A stretch of DNA of 64,000 bases from DASVCN01 sp040905665 (GCA_040905665.1 JBBDRD010000031.1:1-64000), one strand, 5' to 3'; numbered from the stretch's first letter, positions 14,791 to 24,043 are shown. Notes: a model not told the origin generated them from the letters alone. A program made the numbers and translations.

Positions 14791-16925
14791 CCGCAGGTAG
14801 GCCCGGCGGTTTCCAGGTCGGCCTCGACATCGGCGGCACGTTTACCGATCTCGTCTTGTTGGATCGGACGAGCAATCAATTGCAACTGCACAAGTGTCTC
14901 ACCACTCCGCAGGATCCTGCGGTGGGCGCGCTCCAGGGCCTCCAGGAACTGCTGGCGATGGCCGGAGTCGCACTCGGAGAAGTGGATGCGCTGCTCCACG
15001 GGACAACACTGGTAACCAACGCGATAATCGAGCGTCGCGGACGGCCGACGGGCCTGTTGACCACTTCCGGCTTTCGAGACGTGCTGGAGATGGGTCACGA
15101 GCAGCGCTACGACATCTATGACCTCTTCTTGCGGTATCCGGCGCCTATCGTTCCCCGTCGACATCGTCTCGAGCTCTCCGAGAGACTCGATCGGGATGGA
15201 CAGATCCTCACGCCCCTCGACCTCGAGCAAGTCGACTCACTCGTGGACCTGCTGGTGAACGACGGAGTCGAGGCGCTTGCAGTCTGTCTGCTGCACAGTT
15301 ACCGCAATCCGCAGCATGAACGCCTGGTCTTGGAACGAGTAAGGGAACGTCATCCGTCGCTTTACGTCTCTGCGTCATGTGAGGTAGTGCCGGAGATCCG
15401 CGAATACGAGCGGACCAATACGACGGCCTGCAATGCCTACGTTCAGCCGTTGATGGACAAGTACCTTGCTCGGATAGAAGGAGCGCTCGCGGAGGGGGGG
15501 TTTCAGGGGCGCTTCTCGCTAATGTTGAGCAGTGGCGGCATCGCCTCTCCGGAGGTTGCCCGCCGCTACCCGATCCGGCTGCTCGAGTCCGGTCCGGCGG
15601 GTGGGGCGCTTGCAACCGCCTATCTCGGTCGCCGGGCCGGAGAAAAGGACCTCCTGGCCTTCGACATGGGTGGCACGACCGCTAAAGCTTGCCTAATTCA
15701 GGACGGGCGCCCGGACGTTGCCGCCGAGATGGAAGCAGGACGGGTGCATCGCTTCAAGCGAGGGTCTGGGCTGCCGATTCGGGCACCGGTAGTAGACATG
15801 ATCGAGATTGGTGCGGGTGGTGGATCCATCGCTCGACGCGATCAGCTCGGACTCCTAAAGGTGGGGCCTCAGAGCGCCTCCGCCGATCCCGGTCCGGCCT
15901 GTTACGGCCGGGGTGGCAGCGAGCCCACAGTCACCGACGCGTGCCTGCTGCTCGGCTACTACGACCCGGAGTTCTTCCTCGGAGGCAGCATGCGGCTGGC
16001 CCCTGATGCTTCCCGAAGTAGCCTGGAAGCGCTAGGTAGCGGTCTCGGTATGAGCGCGGTGGAGGCGGCCTGGGGCGTGCATCAGGTGGTGTGTGAGAGC
16101 ATGGCGCGCGCTGCGCGAGTGCATATCATCGAGAAGGACCAGGACCCAAGGAATTTCCCGCTGCTCGCCTTCGGCGGCGCGGGACCTGCTCATGCGGCCC
16201 GCGTTGCCCGCATCCTTGGCACCCACTCGATGCTGGTGCCTCCTGTATCGGGCGTCGCTTCGGCGCTCGGCTTCCTCGTTGCTCCAACGAGCTTCGAGAT
16301 CGTGCGTTCCTACCCAGGCGCATTCGACTCGCTTTCATGGCCGGCGATCGCCGAACTATACTCTGCAATGGAGCACGAGGCACGGGAGCTCCTGGAGCGC
16401 GCCGGCGTGCGCGAAAAGGACGTGCGCATCGAGCGTTCGGTCGAGGCCCGGCTGATCGGCCAGTTCCACGAGATCGAGGTACCCCTACCTGACGGTGGGA
16501 TCGATACCGCTACCGGACCCGCCCTAGCCGTCGCCTTCGACCGCGTCTACGCCGAGCGCTACCACAATGTGCTGCAAGGTTACCGGCCGATGGCGATGAG
16601 CTGGCGGCTGCGCGGTGTGGGGCCCGAGCCGCAGGTAGACCTGCACGCCGAATCCTTGATTCGGGGCGGAACACCGGCTCCGAAGGGCACCCGGCAGGCA
16701 TACTTCCCCGAGCTACGGGGTTTCAGCGAGACACCTGTCTATGCCCGAGGCGCACTTCCTGTAGGCGTGCCGGTTGATGGTCCTGCGATCGTGGAAGAGC
16801 GCGAGAGCACAACGGTGATTCCGCCAGGCGACCGTTTTGAGGTCGACGAGGTGGGAAACTTGCGGGTTTTGATTAATGTCGGGACGTTAAGCGCCGCCCC
16901 GTCTGTACGGAAGAGTGAAACGTGA
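14787..16925 (+). CDS. hyuA: Hydantoinase/oxoprolinase subunit A (HyuA)
   Basis: 712 residues, normal for the family. An actin/hexokinase-type ATP-binding N-terminus GLDIGGTFTDLVLLDR is followed by HGTTLVTNAIIERRG. The second ATPase lobe carries LLESGPAGGALATAYL, FDMGGTTAKACLIQDG and the metal-binding MIEIGAGGGSIA. Relatives are N-methylhydantoinase A, 5-oxoprolinase A-type and acetone-carboxylase subunits, which phosphorylate a cyclic imide, lactam or carbonyl before hydrolysis or carboxylation. Start GTG 14787 overlaps the DUF1177 stop. Works with the HyuB product encoded next. Confidence 0.85.
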   Translation: MTAGRPGGFQVGLDIGGTFTDLVLLDRTSNQLQLHKCLTTPQDPAVGALQGLQELLAMAGVALGEVDALLHGTTLVTNAIIERRGRPTGLLTTSGFRDVLEMGHEQRYDIYDLFLRYPAPIVPRRHRLELSERLDRDGQILTPLDLEQVDSLVDLLVNDGVEALAVCLLHSYRNPQHERLVLERVRERHPSLYVSASCEVVPEIREYERTNTTACNAYVQPLMDKYLARIEGALAEGGFQGRFSLMLSSGGIASPEVARRYPIRLLESGPAGGALATAYLGRRAGEKDLLAFDMGGTTAKACLIQDGRPDVAAEMEAGRVHRFKRGSGLPIRAPVVDMIEIGAGGGSIARRDQLGLLKVGPQSASADPGPACYGRGGSEPTVTDACLLLGYYDPEFFLGGSMRLAPDASRSSLEALGSGLGMSAVEAAWGVHQVVCESMARAARVHIIEKDQDPRNFPLLAFGGAGPAHAARVARILGTHSMLVPPVSGVASALGFLVAPTSFEIVRSYPGAFDSLSWPAIAELYSAMEHEARELLERAGVREKDVRIERSVEARLIGQFHEIEVPLPDGGIDTATGPALAVAFDRVYAERYHNVLQGYRPMAMSWRLRGVGPEPQVDLHAESLIRGGTPAPKGTRQAYFPELRGFSETPVYARGALPVGVPVDGPAIVEERESTTVIPPGDRFEVDEVGNLRVLINVGTLSAAPSVRKSET

Positions 16926-18606
16926 CGCGTACGAAGTCAGGGGTAATTGCGTGAGAGATACGACCTTCGATCCGATCAGCCTTGAGGTGATGTGGAGTCG
17001 ACTGATCAACATCACCGAGGAGTGCTGGATAACCATCTGGCGCACCGCTTTCAGTACGATCATCGGCGAAGCCCAAGACTTCGGCTGTGAGCTGCTGGAT
17101 GCGGACGGGGAGTCCTTGGCCCACTCCCCGCGCTCGATGCCGGTGTTCAACTTGACACTACCCAAAGCAGTCAAGGGACTCCTCGAGGCGTTCCCCCGTG
17201 AGACGCTGCGCGAGGGGGATGTCCTTGTCACCAACGACCCTTGGCTTTGCGCAGGCCACTTATTCGATGTAGCGCTGGTTACCCCGGTGTTCCGGCAAGG
17301 TGAACTTGTTGCCCTAGTGGGCTCCATCGCCCACTGCTCCGACATTGGCGGTACCAGGCACTATCAGTCGGTGAGGGAGGTATACGAGGAGGGGCTGCAA
17401 ATCCCGCCGATGAAGCTCTACGAGGCGGGGATCCCAAACCGCAGCCTCTTCGCATTGATCGAGCGCAATGTTCGAAAGGGAGAGATGGTGCTCGGTGACC
17501 TTCAGGCGCAGTACAGCGCCAACCGGGTAGCGATGCACCGGTTGTTGGCCTTCATGGACGCCTACGAGCTGGGCGACCTGCGTGCGCTGGCATCCGAGGT
17601 GCAGTCGCGGGCCGAGGGTGCCATGCGCGAAGCGATAGCTGCAGTGCCCGACGGCAAGTACGAGAGTCGGGCGAGCTTTGACGGCGTCGACAAGCCATTG
17701 GAGCTGCGTGTTGCAATCACCGTTGCGGGAGATACGCTCACGGTTGAGTGGGAGGCTCCACCGCAACAGCCGCAGGGCGGGACTAACTGCACGCTAAACT
17801 ACACCGCCGCACACACGGTCTATGCCTTGAAGTGCATACTCACGCCCGATATCCCCTCGAACGCCGGTTGCTTCCGTCCCATTGAAGTCACGGCGCCCGA
17901 AGGCAGCATTCTAAACTGCGCCTACCCCGCCGCCGTCAACCAGCGTACACAGACAGGCTGGTACTGTGCACCGGCAATCTTCGCGGCGCTGGCAGAGGTT
18001 CTGCCTGATCGTGTCCAGGCGTTCACCGGCCTTCCGATGGGAGTTGCCGCCTACGGGCATGACCCGGAGGGGCGCGTCTACAACGATCACCTGTTTCAGG
18101 GCGGGGGACAGGGCGCGGGCGTCACGGCCGATGGTCAGAGTGCGCTCCTGTATCCGACGTCGGCAGGTAACACCTCTATCGAGATGTTCGAGACACGAAC
18201 GCCGCTTGTGGTCGAGCAGAAGTCATTCATATCCGACAGCGCCGGTCCTGGTAGGCAGCGTGGTGGGCTTGGCCAGCGGATTCGACTACGCAAGCTCCTG
18301 GATGACGGAAAGACCGCGCTGCTATCCCTACACCCGCAGGGCATGCTCGTGGCCACGCCAGGATTGGATGGCGGTGAGGCGGGTCGCCTTGCGGGCGTGG
18401 CACTCGAGACGCCGGAGGGGCGACTCGAGAACGGTGAACTGCACGGTATGGCCGAGCTAAGAACACCGGCGGATGTGTGCGTGATAGACATGCCCGGAGG
18501 AAGTGGGTTTGGCCGTCCGGAAGAGCGTGACCCAATGCTTCTCGAACGAGACCTGAGCGAAGGATATGTAAGCGAATCGGGCGCTGCCCGCTATCGGCGC
18601 CGATGA
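16915..18606 (+). CDS. hyuB: Hydantoinase/oxoprolinase subunit B (HyuB)
   Basis: 563 residues from GTG 16915. A later GTG at 16951 with AGGGG upstream would give MRDTTFDPISLEVMWSRL, closer to family starts, and is equally likely. Typical HyuB landmarks are DVLVTNDPWLCAGHLFDVAL, VGSIAHCSDIGG and the C-terminal glycine-rich RQRGGLGQRIR and PGGSGFGRPEER. The subunit contributes the hydrolytic half of the ATP-dependent ring-opening reaction. It overlaps the HyuA gene and ends the operon; the next gene is convergent with 7 bp between the stops. Confidence 0.85.
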   Translation: MKRDAYEVRGNCVRDTTFDPISLEVMWSRLINITEECWITIWRTAFSTIIGEAQDFGCELLDADGESLAHSPRSMPVFNLTLPKAVKGLLEAFPRETLREGDVLVTNDPWLCAGHLFDVALVTPVFRQGELVALVGSIAHCSDIGGTRHYQSVREVYEEGLQIPPMKLYEAGIPNRSLFALIERNVRKGEMVLGDLQAQYSANRVAMHRLLAFMDAYELGDLRALASEVQSRAEGAMREAIAAVPDGKYESRASFDGVDKPLELRVAITVAGDTLTVEWEAPPQQPQGGTNCTLNYTAAHTVYALKCILTPDIPSNAGCFRPIEVTAPEGSILNCAYPAAVNQRTQTGWYCAPAIFAALAEVLPDRVQAFTGLPMGVAAYGHDPEGRVYNDHLFQGGGQGAGVTADGQSALLYPTSAGNTSIEMFETRTPLVVEQKSFISDSAGPGRQRGGLGQRIRLRKLLDDGKTALLSLHPQGMLVATPGLDGGEAGRLAGVALETPEGRLENGELHGMAELRTPADVCVIDMPGGSGFGRPEERDPMLLERDLSEGYVSESGAARYRRR

Positions 18607-18613
18607 CTCTCGC

Positions 18614-20164
18614 TCACTCGGAAAGTTTCAGCCCACTAGGCGAGTTGTTGCTGTCAGCTGGGCGCCGTTGTGGGATGGGGGCTTCTCGAGGATCTGGCCC
18701 TGGCAGTGTGAAGAAGAAGGTCGCGCCCTGTCCGACTTTGCCCTCTGCCCATATTTTCCCCCCGTGACGCATGACGATGCGCTTCACCGTGGCAAGGCCA
18801 ACGCCGTGCCCCTCGAACTCCCCTGGGCTATGTAGTCGCTGGAAAGGCATGAATAGCTTCCTCGAATACTCCGGGTCGAATCCCGCTCCATTATCGCGGA
18901 CGAAGAAGACGAACTCGCCACGCTTGCGCTCGCAACCCACACCGATTCGGGCTTTCACAGTGTTGCGCGTGAACTTCCAGGCGTTCTCAAGAAGGTTGGT
19001 CAGGAGCGTTTCCAGCAGCTCAGGGTCTCCCATCGAAACAAGCTTCGCGGCAACCTGAATATCGGCGCGCCGGCGGGGTTCTCGCTGCCTCAATGCTGCA
19101 GCCACTTCATTGGCGATGGCACTCATGTCGACTCTGGAAGGCTGCAACTCGCCACGAGCGAGTTGCGAAAGGGTAAGCAAGGCGTCGATCAGTTCACCCA
19201 TCCTCGAGGCGCTCGAGGTCACTCGCTGCAGGTACTGTCTGCCCTTCTCATCGAGCGTGTCCCCGTATTCCTCCAGGAGTACGTGACTGAACCCGTCAAT
19301 CCCGCGCAAGGGGGTACGTAGGTCGTGCGCGATGCTGTGGTTGAACGTCTCCAGTTCCCGATTGAGGCTCAAGAGTTCGGAAGTGCGTTCCAGCACACGG
19401 CTCTCGAGCTCGAGATTGAGGTGCTGCAGCGCCTCCTCGGCCTCCTTACGAGGCGAGATGTCTTCGACTACCGCCACGAAATACGAGAGCTTCCCTTCGT
19501 CACTCCTGACGCTTGAACCGGTCAAATGCACCCAAATCGGACTGCCATCCTTGCGGATGTAACGCGTGTCCATCTCGAAACGGCTGATTTCCCTTTGGGC
19601 CAACCGTTTCACCTGACGCACGCCAGCCACGAGGTCCTCGGCGTGAGTGACGTCCTGGTAAGTCAGGCGCTGAAGCTCCTGGGATGAATATCCGAGGAGC
19701 TCGGATAGGCGATCATTCATCTCCAACCACTGCCCGTCGGGGCTCACCCTGGCTACTCCGACCGCTGCATTCTCGAAGACGCTGCGGTACTTGCGTTCAC
19801 TCACCGCGAGGGCCCTAGCCAGGGCTCGCTTGGCGCGATACTCGCGCACTAGCACCACGGCTGTCACGAAGTAGACGAGGCGCGTGAATGAGTTCCAGAT
19901 GGGGGCCCAACTGCTGCTGTAAGTCGGGGTTTCACTCACGTCGGCGAAGTACCAGGTAACCGCAGCGAGTATAGCGACAAGCGGCCCACTCACGCGATCC
20001 CCGAGTAAGGCAGCCACCACCACCGGTAGCAGGTAGAAGAGGGAAATGCCGATCTCAGGGCCGGTATGGTAATCGACAAGGGCAATGACGACCAAAGTCG
20101 CAGACCCCAGGACAATGGGGGCGAGTCGAGCGGGAAGCACGCTAAGTCTAGGGGGACACTTCAC
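18614..20164 (-). CDS. Membrane PAS-domain sensor histidine kinase
   Basis: About 516 residues from GTG 20164 (GAGGG upstream; a TTG at 20218 is possible but lacks a site). The N-terminus has four or five membrane segments (LAPIVLGSATLVVIALVDY to FTRLVYFVTAVVLV), then a PAS domain (ERKYRSVFENAAVGVARVSP), a coiled coil, a HisKA box FNHSIAHDLRTPLRGIDGFS and HATPase_c boxes LLTNLLENAWKF, FFVRDNGAGFDP and GHGVGLATVKRIVMRHGG. This phytochrome-type kinase architecture recurs four more times in the window. No response regulator gene is adjacent, so its partner is elsewhere. It ends seven bases from hyuB, tail to tail. Confidence 0.85.
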   Translation of the reverse strand: MKCPPRLSVLPARLAPIVLGSATLVVIALVDYHTGPEIGISLFYLLPVVVAALLGDRVSGPLVAILAAVTWYFADVSETPTYSSSWAPIWNSFTRLVYFVTAVVLVREYRAKRALARALAVSERKYRSVFENAAVGVARVSPDGQWLEMNDRLSELLGYSSQELQRLTYQDVTHAEDLVAGVRQVKRLAQREISRFEMDTRYIRKDGSPIWVHLTGSSVRSDEGKLSYFVAVVEDISPRKEAEEALQHLNLELESRVLERTSELLSLNRELETFNHSIAHDLRTPLRGIDGFSHVLLEEYGDTLDEKGRQYLQRVTSSASRMGELIDALLTLSQLARGELQPSRVDMSAIANEVAAALRQREPRRRADIQVAAKLVSMGDPELLETLLTNLLENAWKFTRNTVKARIGVGCERKRGEFVFFVRDNGAGFDPEYSRKLFMPFQRLHSPGEFEGHGVGLATVKRIVMRHGGKIWAEGKVGQGATFFFTLPGPDPREAPIPQRRPADSNNSPSGLKLSE

Positions 20165-20361
20165 ATTGACCCTCGGGTGGCAGAGTTTACTGATGCCACC
20201 ACCAGTTTTGCCCACCAAGGTGAGAGCGCACGTAGAGCCGGCAGGCCCGGTTGTGGGCGGTCAAGAGGGAGTCGACCTAGAAGGGAAGAGCCGATGACTC
20301 TTCGAAACGCCCAACTATCGACGCCTGCTGCTCTATGAGACCCCTGCGTAAATCGTCAACT

Positions 20362-20490
20362 CTATTCCGCTAACCCAGCTTGGGTAGGAAGCGTGAAGTA
20401 GAAGCTCGCGCCACTGTCCACCTCACCCTCGGCCCAGATCCTGCCTCCGTGCCGGTGGATGATGCGTTGTACCGTTGCCAGCGCCTGCAA
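20362..20490 (-). pseudogene. Histidine kinase C-terminal relic
   Basis: The last ~42 codons of a kinase of the same family remain: LATVQRIIHRHGGRIWAEGE then VDSGASFYFTLP and a stop (TAG, 20364-20362). Upstream of this the similarity ends abruptly near 20490. It lies just upstream of the intact kinase gene and probably reflects a duplication followed by deletion. Confidence 0.6.
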
Positions 20491-20540
20491 GAGTTGACGG
20501 CCGCCATCGGCATGGGGCGATGTCATTTTCAGCCCTCTCC

Positions 20541-20805
20541 TCAGGCGAGAGCGTCCATTATAGCCGTCAGAAGCTCATGCTTCTCGCCGTACGAGGGGCG
20601 CATGAAGACGAGCGTTAACGTTGTCCAGTCCTGCACGGCCGCGATCTCCTGGCCTCCATCGTCCAGCTTGAGGTGGGGATAAGCGCCGTACTCGACGAAC
20701 ATTCCGAAACGTTCGGCGGACTGCTCGAGCCTGAGGAGCTTCTCCTCGTCGAAACGAACGACGAAGGGAAGCTGGAACGCCGGCTTTCCTGCACGATCCG
20801 CTACT
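20541..20805 (-). pseudogene. Hypothetical coding remnant without start codon
   Basis: A well-formed frame reads FQLPFVVRFDEEKLLRLEQS, then AERFGMFVEYGAYPHLKLDD and EIAAVQDWTTLTLVFMRPSY, ending in TGA 20543-20541. Codon use looks coding, but no ATG, GTG or TTG precedes the conserved-looking part; the only ATG (in RFGMFVEY) would leave about 53 residues. The frame stays open back into copA. I do not recognise the family. It is probably the 3' end of a gene cut by a rearrangement downstream of copA. Confidence 0.4.
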
Positions 20806-20808
20806 ACC

Positions 20809-23313
20809 TCAGGCCGGCGCGAGCTGCGGCTCGGGCGAGACTCCTTCCGAGGTGTCGCTGCGCATGGGAGCGTTGAAGCTTCGCAGCCTGAGTGCGTTCG
20901 TGAGCACGAACACGCTGGAGATGCCCATGGCGGCAGCCGCGAAGATCGGGCTGAGGAGGATGCCGAGGAACGGATAGAGGACTCCGGCGGCTACCGGAAT
21001 GAGGAGAGTGTTGTAGAAGAAGGCCCAGAAGAGGTTTTGCTTTATGTTTGTGATTGTCTTGCGTGAGAGTGCGAGTGCGTTAGGTATGCCCCTTAGGTCG
21101 CCGGCCATGAGTACGACGTCGGCCGACTCTATGGCGATGTCCGTGCCGGTACCGATCGCCAGGCCGACATCGGCCTGGGCAAGCGCCGGTGCGTCGTTGA
21201 TGCCGTCCCCCACGAACGCTACTTTCCGGCCTTTTTCCTGGAGCGATTTGACCGCTGCGACCTTGCCGTCGGGCAGGACCTCGGCCAACACTTCGTCGAT
21301 TCCGAGTTGACGAGCGATAGCCTGGGCCGTTCGCTGGTTGTCTCCCGTGATCATTGCGACTCGCAAGCCCAGGGCGTGCAGCGCTTGGATCGCCTGTGGG
21401 GTGGAGCTCTTGATGGGATCGGCGACCGCGACGACGGCGGCGAGTTCGCCGTCCACTGCCGCATAGAGCGGAGTCTTGCCTTCGCTAGCGAGGCGGCCCG
21501 CCTCGCTAGCGAACTCCTCGACATCGATGCCCAGCCGGCGCATGTAGCGGTCTGCTCCCACCTGCACCAGACGCCCGTCCACTCTGGCTTCGACGCCGTA
21601 CCCCGGTACAGCCTCGAACTCCTCCGCCTTGCTCAGTTTCAGACCTTGTGACTTCGCTGCTTCCACTATTGCGTCGGCCACCGGGTGCTCGGAGTTCTGC
21701 TCGACGGTAGCGGTGAGCATCAGCAGCTCCTGCCGCTCGAAATTCGAACGGGTGAGGAAGTCGGTCAGCTCAGGCTTCCCTTTGGTGAGCGTACCCGTCT
21801 TGTCGAGGGCGATGATCTTGGCTTCCTGGAGGGTCTGAAGCGCCCCGCCGTTGCGGAACAGGATCCCCATTTCGGCCGCTTTGCCGGTGCCCACCATGAT
21901 CGAGGTGGGAGTGGCGAGGCCCATCGCGCAAGGGCAGGCGATGATGAGCACGGCGACGGCGTTCACCAGCGCGAAGGTGAGGGCCGGGTCGGGACCGAAG
22001 ATCAGCCACACGCCGAAGGTGAGCAGCGCCAGCGCGATGACGATCGGAACGAACACGCTCACGACCTTGTCGGCGAGGGCCTGGATGGGCACCTTGGAGC
22101 CTTGGGCGTCTTCGACCATCTTGACTATCTGCGCCAGGACGGTATCTGCCCCAACTTTTGTGGCCTCGAAGGTGAAGGCGCCGGTCTTGTTGATGGTGCC
22201 GCCCACCACCTCGTCGGCTTCGCCCTTGCGCACCGGTATGGCCTCACCGGTAATCATCGACTCGTCTACGAACGACGAGCCGGAAAGGACGCGTCCATCG
22301 ACCGGGATCCTCTCGCCCGGTCTAACCAGCACGGCGTCGCCAGGGAGCACCTGATCCACGGGCAGCTCGAGTTCCTGGCCGTCTCTAACGACCCGAGCGG
22401 TCTTGGGCTGGAGTCCAAGAAGTTTCTTTATTGCTTCGCTGGTGCGACCCTTTGCAACGGCCTCGAGGTACTTGCCCAACAGAATCAGGGTGATGATTGC
22501 GGCGGAGGCTTCGTAGTAGACGTGAATGGTGCCCGCCGGCAGCAAGCGGGGCAGGAACGTGGCGACGACCGAGTAGCCGTAGGCGGCGCTGGTGCCAAGC
22601 ATGACGAGGCTGTTCATGTCGGGGCTGCCGTGGCGGAGGCTGGTCCAGCCGGGCCGGTAGAACCGCCTGCCGGGGCCGAACTGCACGACGCTGGCCAGCA
22701 CGAACGAGATCACGAAGATCGCTTGCATGGGGATGAGTTCCATAAGGCGCATTTCCAGCGCCGGGACCATCATGGGTATCATCACGAACAGGATCAGCGG
22801 AAGGGTAAAGAGGGTCGCGACGGCAACATCGCGCCTTAGTGTTCGAATCTGCTCGTCACGGGCTTGCCGTTCGCGGTCGACCCGATCTACGCGCTCGCCT
22901 TCCTCCCTCACCGCATAGCCCACCTTGCGCACGGCAGTAGCCAGTTCGCCGGGGGTTACGACGTCGGGAAGAAAGGTGATGCTTGCCCTCTCAGTCGCCA
23001 GATTCACGCCGGCTTCGAGGACACCCTCGACCTTCTTGAGTCCTCGTTCGACACGAGCGACACAACTCGCGCAGGTCATCCCGCCTACCGAGAGGCTTAG
23101 CTGATCCGTTACCGGAGCATAGCCGACCGACTTGACGGCCTCGAGAAGCGCAGGAAGACCGGTTCGTTGAGCGTCGAAGTCCACCCTTGCCTTCTCCGTG
23201 GCCAAGTTGACGGTGGCGTCACTGACACCTTCTATCTTTTTCAGGGCTCGCTCGACCCGCCCCACGCAGCTTGCGCAGGTCATGCCGCGAACGCCGATGT
23301 CGATGCTTTCCAC
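20809..23313 (-). CDS. copA: Copper-exporting P1B-type ATPase CopA
   Basis: 834 residues. Two N-terminal heavy-metal domains each have GMTCASC (residues ~10-16 and ~78-84). The core has the actuator motif ITGEAIPV, the membrane copper site CPC in IACPCAMGLATPTS, the phosphorylation motif DKTGTLTKGK, the nucleotide-domain SEHPVADAI and the hinge GDGINDAPALAQADVG. It exports Cu(I) across the inner membrane using ATP. It follows csoR and the broken copZ on the same strand, so the CsoR-type promoter at 24043-23981 most likely drives all three. Confidence 0.95.
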   Translation of the reverse strand: MESIDIGVRGMTCASCVGRVERALKKIEGVSDATVNLATEKARVDFDAQRTGLPALLEAVKSVGYAPVTDQLSLSVGGMTCASCVARVERGLKKVEGVLEAGVNLATERASITFLPDVVTPGELATAVRKVGYAVREEGERVDRVDRERQARDEQIRTLRRDVAVATLFTLPLILFVMIPMMVPALEMRLMELIPMQAIFVISFVLASVVQFGPGRRFYRPGWTSLRHGSPDMNSLVMLGTSAAYGYSVVATFLPRLLPAGTIHVYYEASAAIITLILLGKYLEAVAKGRTSEAIKKLLGLQPKTARVVRDGQELELPVDQVLPGDAVLVRPGERIPVDGRVLSGSSFVDESMITGEAIPVRKGEADEVVGGTINKTGAFTFEATKVGADTVLAQIVKMVEDAQGSKVPIQALADKVVSVFVPIVIALALLTFGVWLIFGPDPALTFALVNAVAVLIIACPCAMGLATPTSIMVGTGKAAEMGILFRNGGALQTLQEAKIIALDKTGTLTKGKPELTDFLTRSNFERQELLMLTATVEQNSEHPVADAIVEAAKSQGLKLSKAEEFEAVPGYGVEARVDGRLVQVGADRYMRRLGIDVEEFASEAGRLASEGKTPLYAAVDGELAAVVAVADPIKSSTPQAIQALHALGLRVAMITGDNQRTAQAIARQLGIDEVLAEVLPDGKVAAVKSLQEKGRKVAFVGDGINDAPALAQADVGLAIGTGTDIAIESADVVLMAGDLRGIPNALALSRKTITNIKQNLFWAFFYNTLLIPVAAGVLYPFLGILLSPIFAAAAMGISSVFVLTNALRLRSFNAPMRSDTSEGVSPEPQLAPA

Positions 23314-23394
23314 GACTCCTCCTAATGCCTACTTGCTTTCTGCACCTTCTTCTATAGGGCGCGTCGATTCCGGTTGCCGGTTACGGCTAGCTAA

Positions 23395-23754
23395 CTAACT
23401 GCGGTACTTGAGAGCCTCCATGAGCTCTTCGACTATGTGCTCGGTATCTCCGCGCTGTGCCGCTGTCGACACGTGGTCGCGAATATGCGAGCGCAGCACG
23501 GCCTGGTTCACCTTCGAGAGCGCACCCTGCACGGCTTTCACCTGCTTGAGGACATCCACGCAGTAGACACTGGGGTCCTCCAGCATTCTAAGGATTCCGT
23601 CCAAGTGGCCTCTGGCGCTTTTGAGGCGACGGACGGAGTCAGTACGAGTGGAGGCGTCGAGGTGCAGGCACTCTTCGTGCGGCCATGTCGCTTGGGCGGT
23701 AGTGTCGTGGCGTAAGACATCCTGGATGGTGTCGATTGTCGGTCTTGCCATCAC
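23395..23754 (-). CDS. csoR: CsoR-family copper-sensing repressor
   Basis: 119 residues, all-helical CsoR/RcnR family. The metal set reads Cys in VYCVDVLKQ, then His and His in LRSHIRDHV, i.e. Cys-His-His rather than the Cys-His-Cys of most CsoR proteins. The same Cys-His-His arrangement is known from Thermus CsoR (family knowledge). Copper binding releases the repressor from DNA. The start is GTG 23754 or ATG 23751, overlapping the copZ stop (TGATG). A G/C-rich dyad upstream of copZ is the likely operator. Confidence 0.9.
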   Translation of the reverse strand: MMARPTIDTIQDVLRHDTTAQATWPHEECLHLDASTRTDSVRRLKSARGHLDGILRMLEDPSVYCVDVLKQVKAVQGALSKVNQAVLRSHIRDHVSTAAQRGDTEHIVEELMEALKYRS

Positions 23755-23950
23755 TGTGCCGGCTGAGCGTTATAGCCTTCTTCCTCGATCGCCTGGATGA
23801 GCGCTTGGGTGTCTGCCGTCCCTTGGACCTCAGCCGTGCCGGCATCGAGGTTCACATGAGCCGCTTCAACTCCCGGCACGATTCGAGGGCGCTTTTCACG
23901 GCCGACTGGCAGTGATCGCAGGTCATTCCCATCACGGTCAATTTGTTCAT
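23751..23950 (-). pseudogene. copZ: CopZ-like copper chaperone, frameshifted
   Basis: From ATG 23950 the frame gives MNKLTVMGMTCDHCQSAVKS then ALES, with the copper-binding MTCDHC. It then loses phase: the continuation VPGVEAAHVNLDAGTAEVQG to IEEEGYNAQPAQ and the stop at 23751 are in the -1 frame. One base appears missing around the codons before VPGV. Restored, the protein would be a normal ~66-residue heavy-metal domain that hands Cu(I) to CopA. Either a mutation, a sequencing error or frameshifting during translation could explain this; no classical slippery heptamer is visible. Confidence 0.75.
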
Positions 23951-23980
23951 CTCGATCTCCCTTGGGTTGGATTTTCGACT

Positions 23981-24043
23981 GCCACCCCCCCTGGGGTGGC
24001 TTCGGCTTCTGAATAGTACATCAGAATAGGGCTTCGCCGTCAA
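23981..24043 (-). promoter_or_regulatory. Promoter and CsoR-type operator of copZ-csoR-copA
   Basis: Reading the minus strand, TTGACG (24043-24038), a 17-bp spacer and TGTACT (24020-24015) form a fair sigma-70 type promoter. Just downstream is GCCACCCC-AGGG-GGGGTGGC (24000-23981), a perfect 8-bp dyad of G/C tracts as in CsoR operators. Placement over the start of transcription fits simple repression. Confidence 0.65.

Noticed and set aside
21685..22839. 384-codon plus-strand frame within copA
   Set aside because: Antisense of the conserved core of CopA; composition is the His/Asp/Gly-rich pattern of reverse frames.
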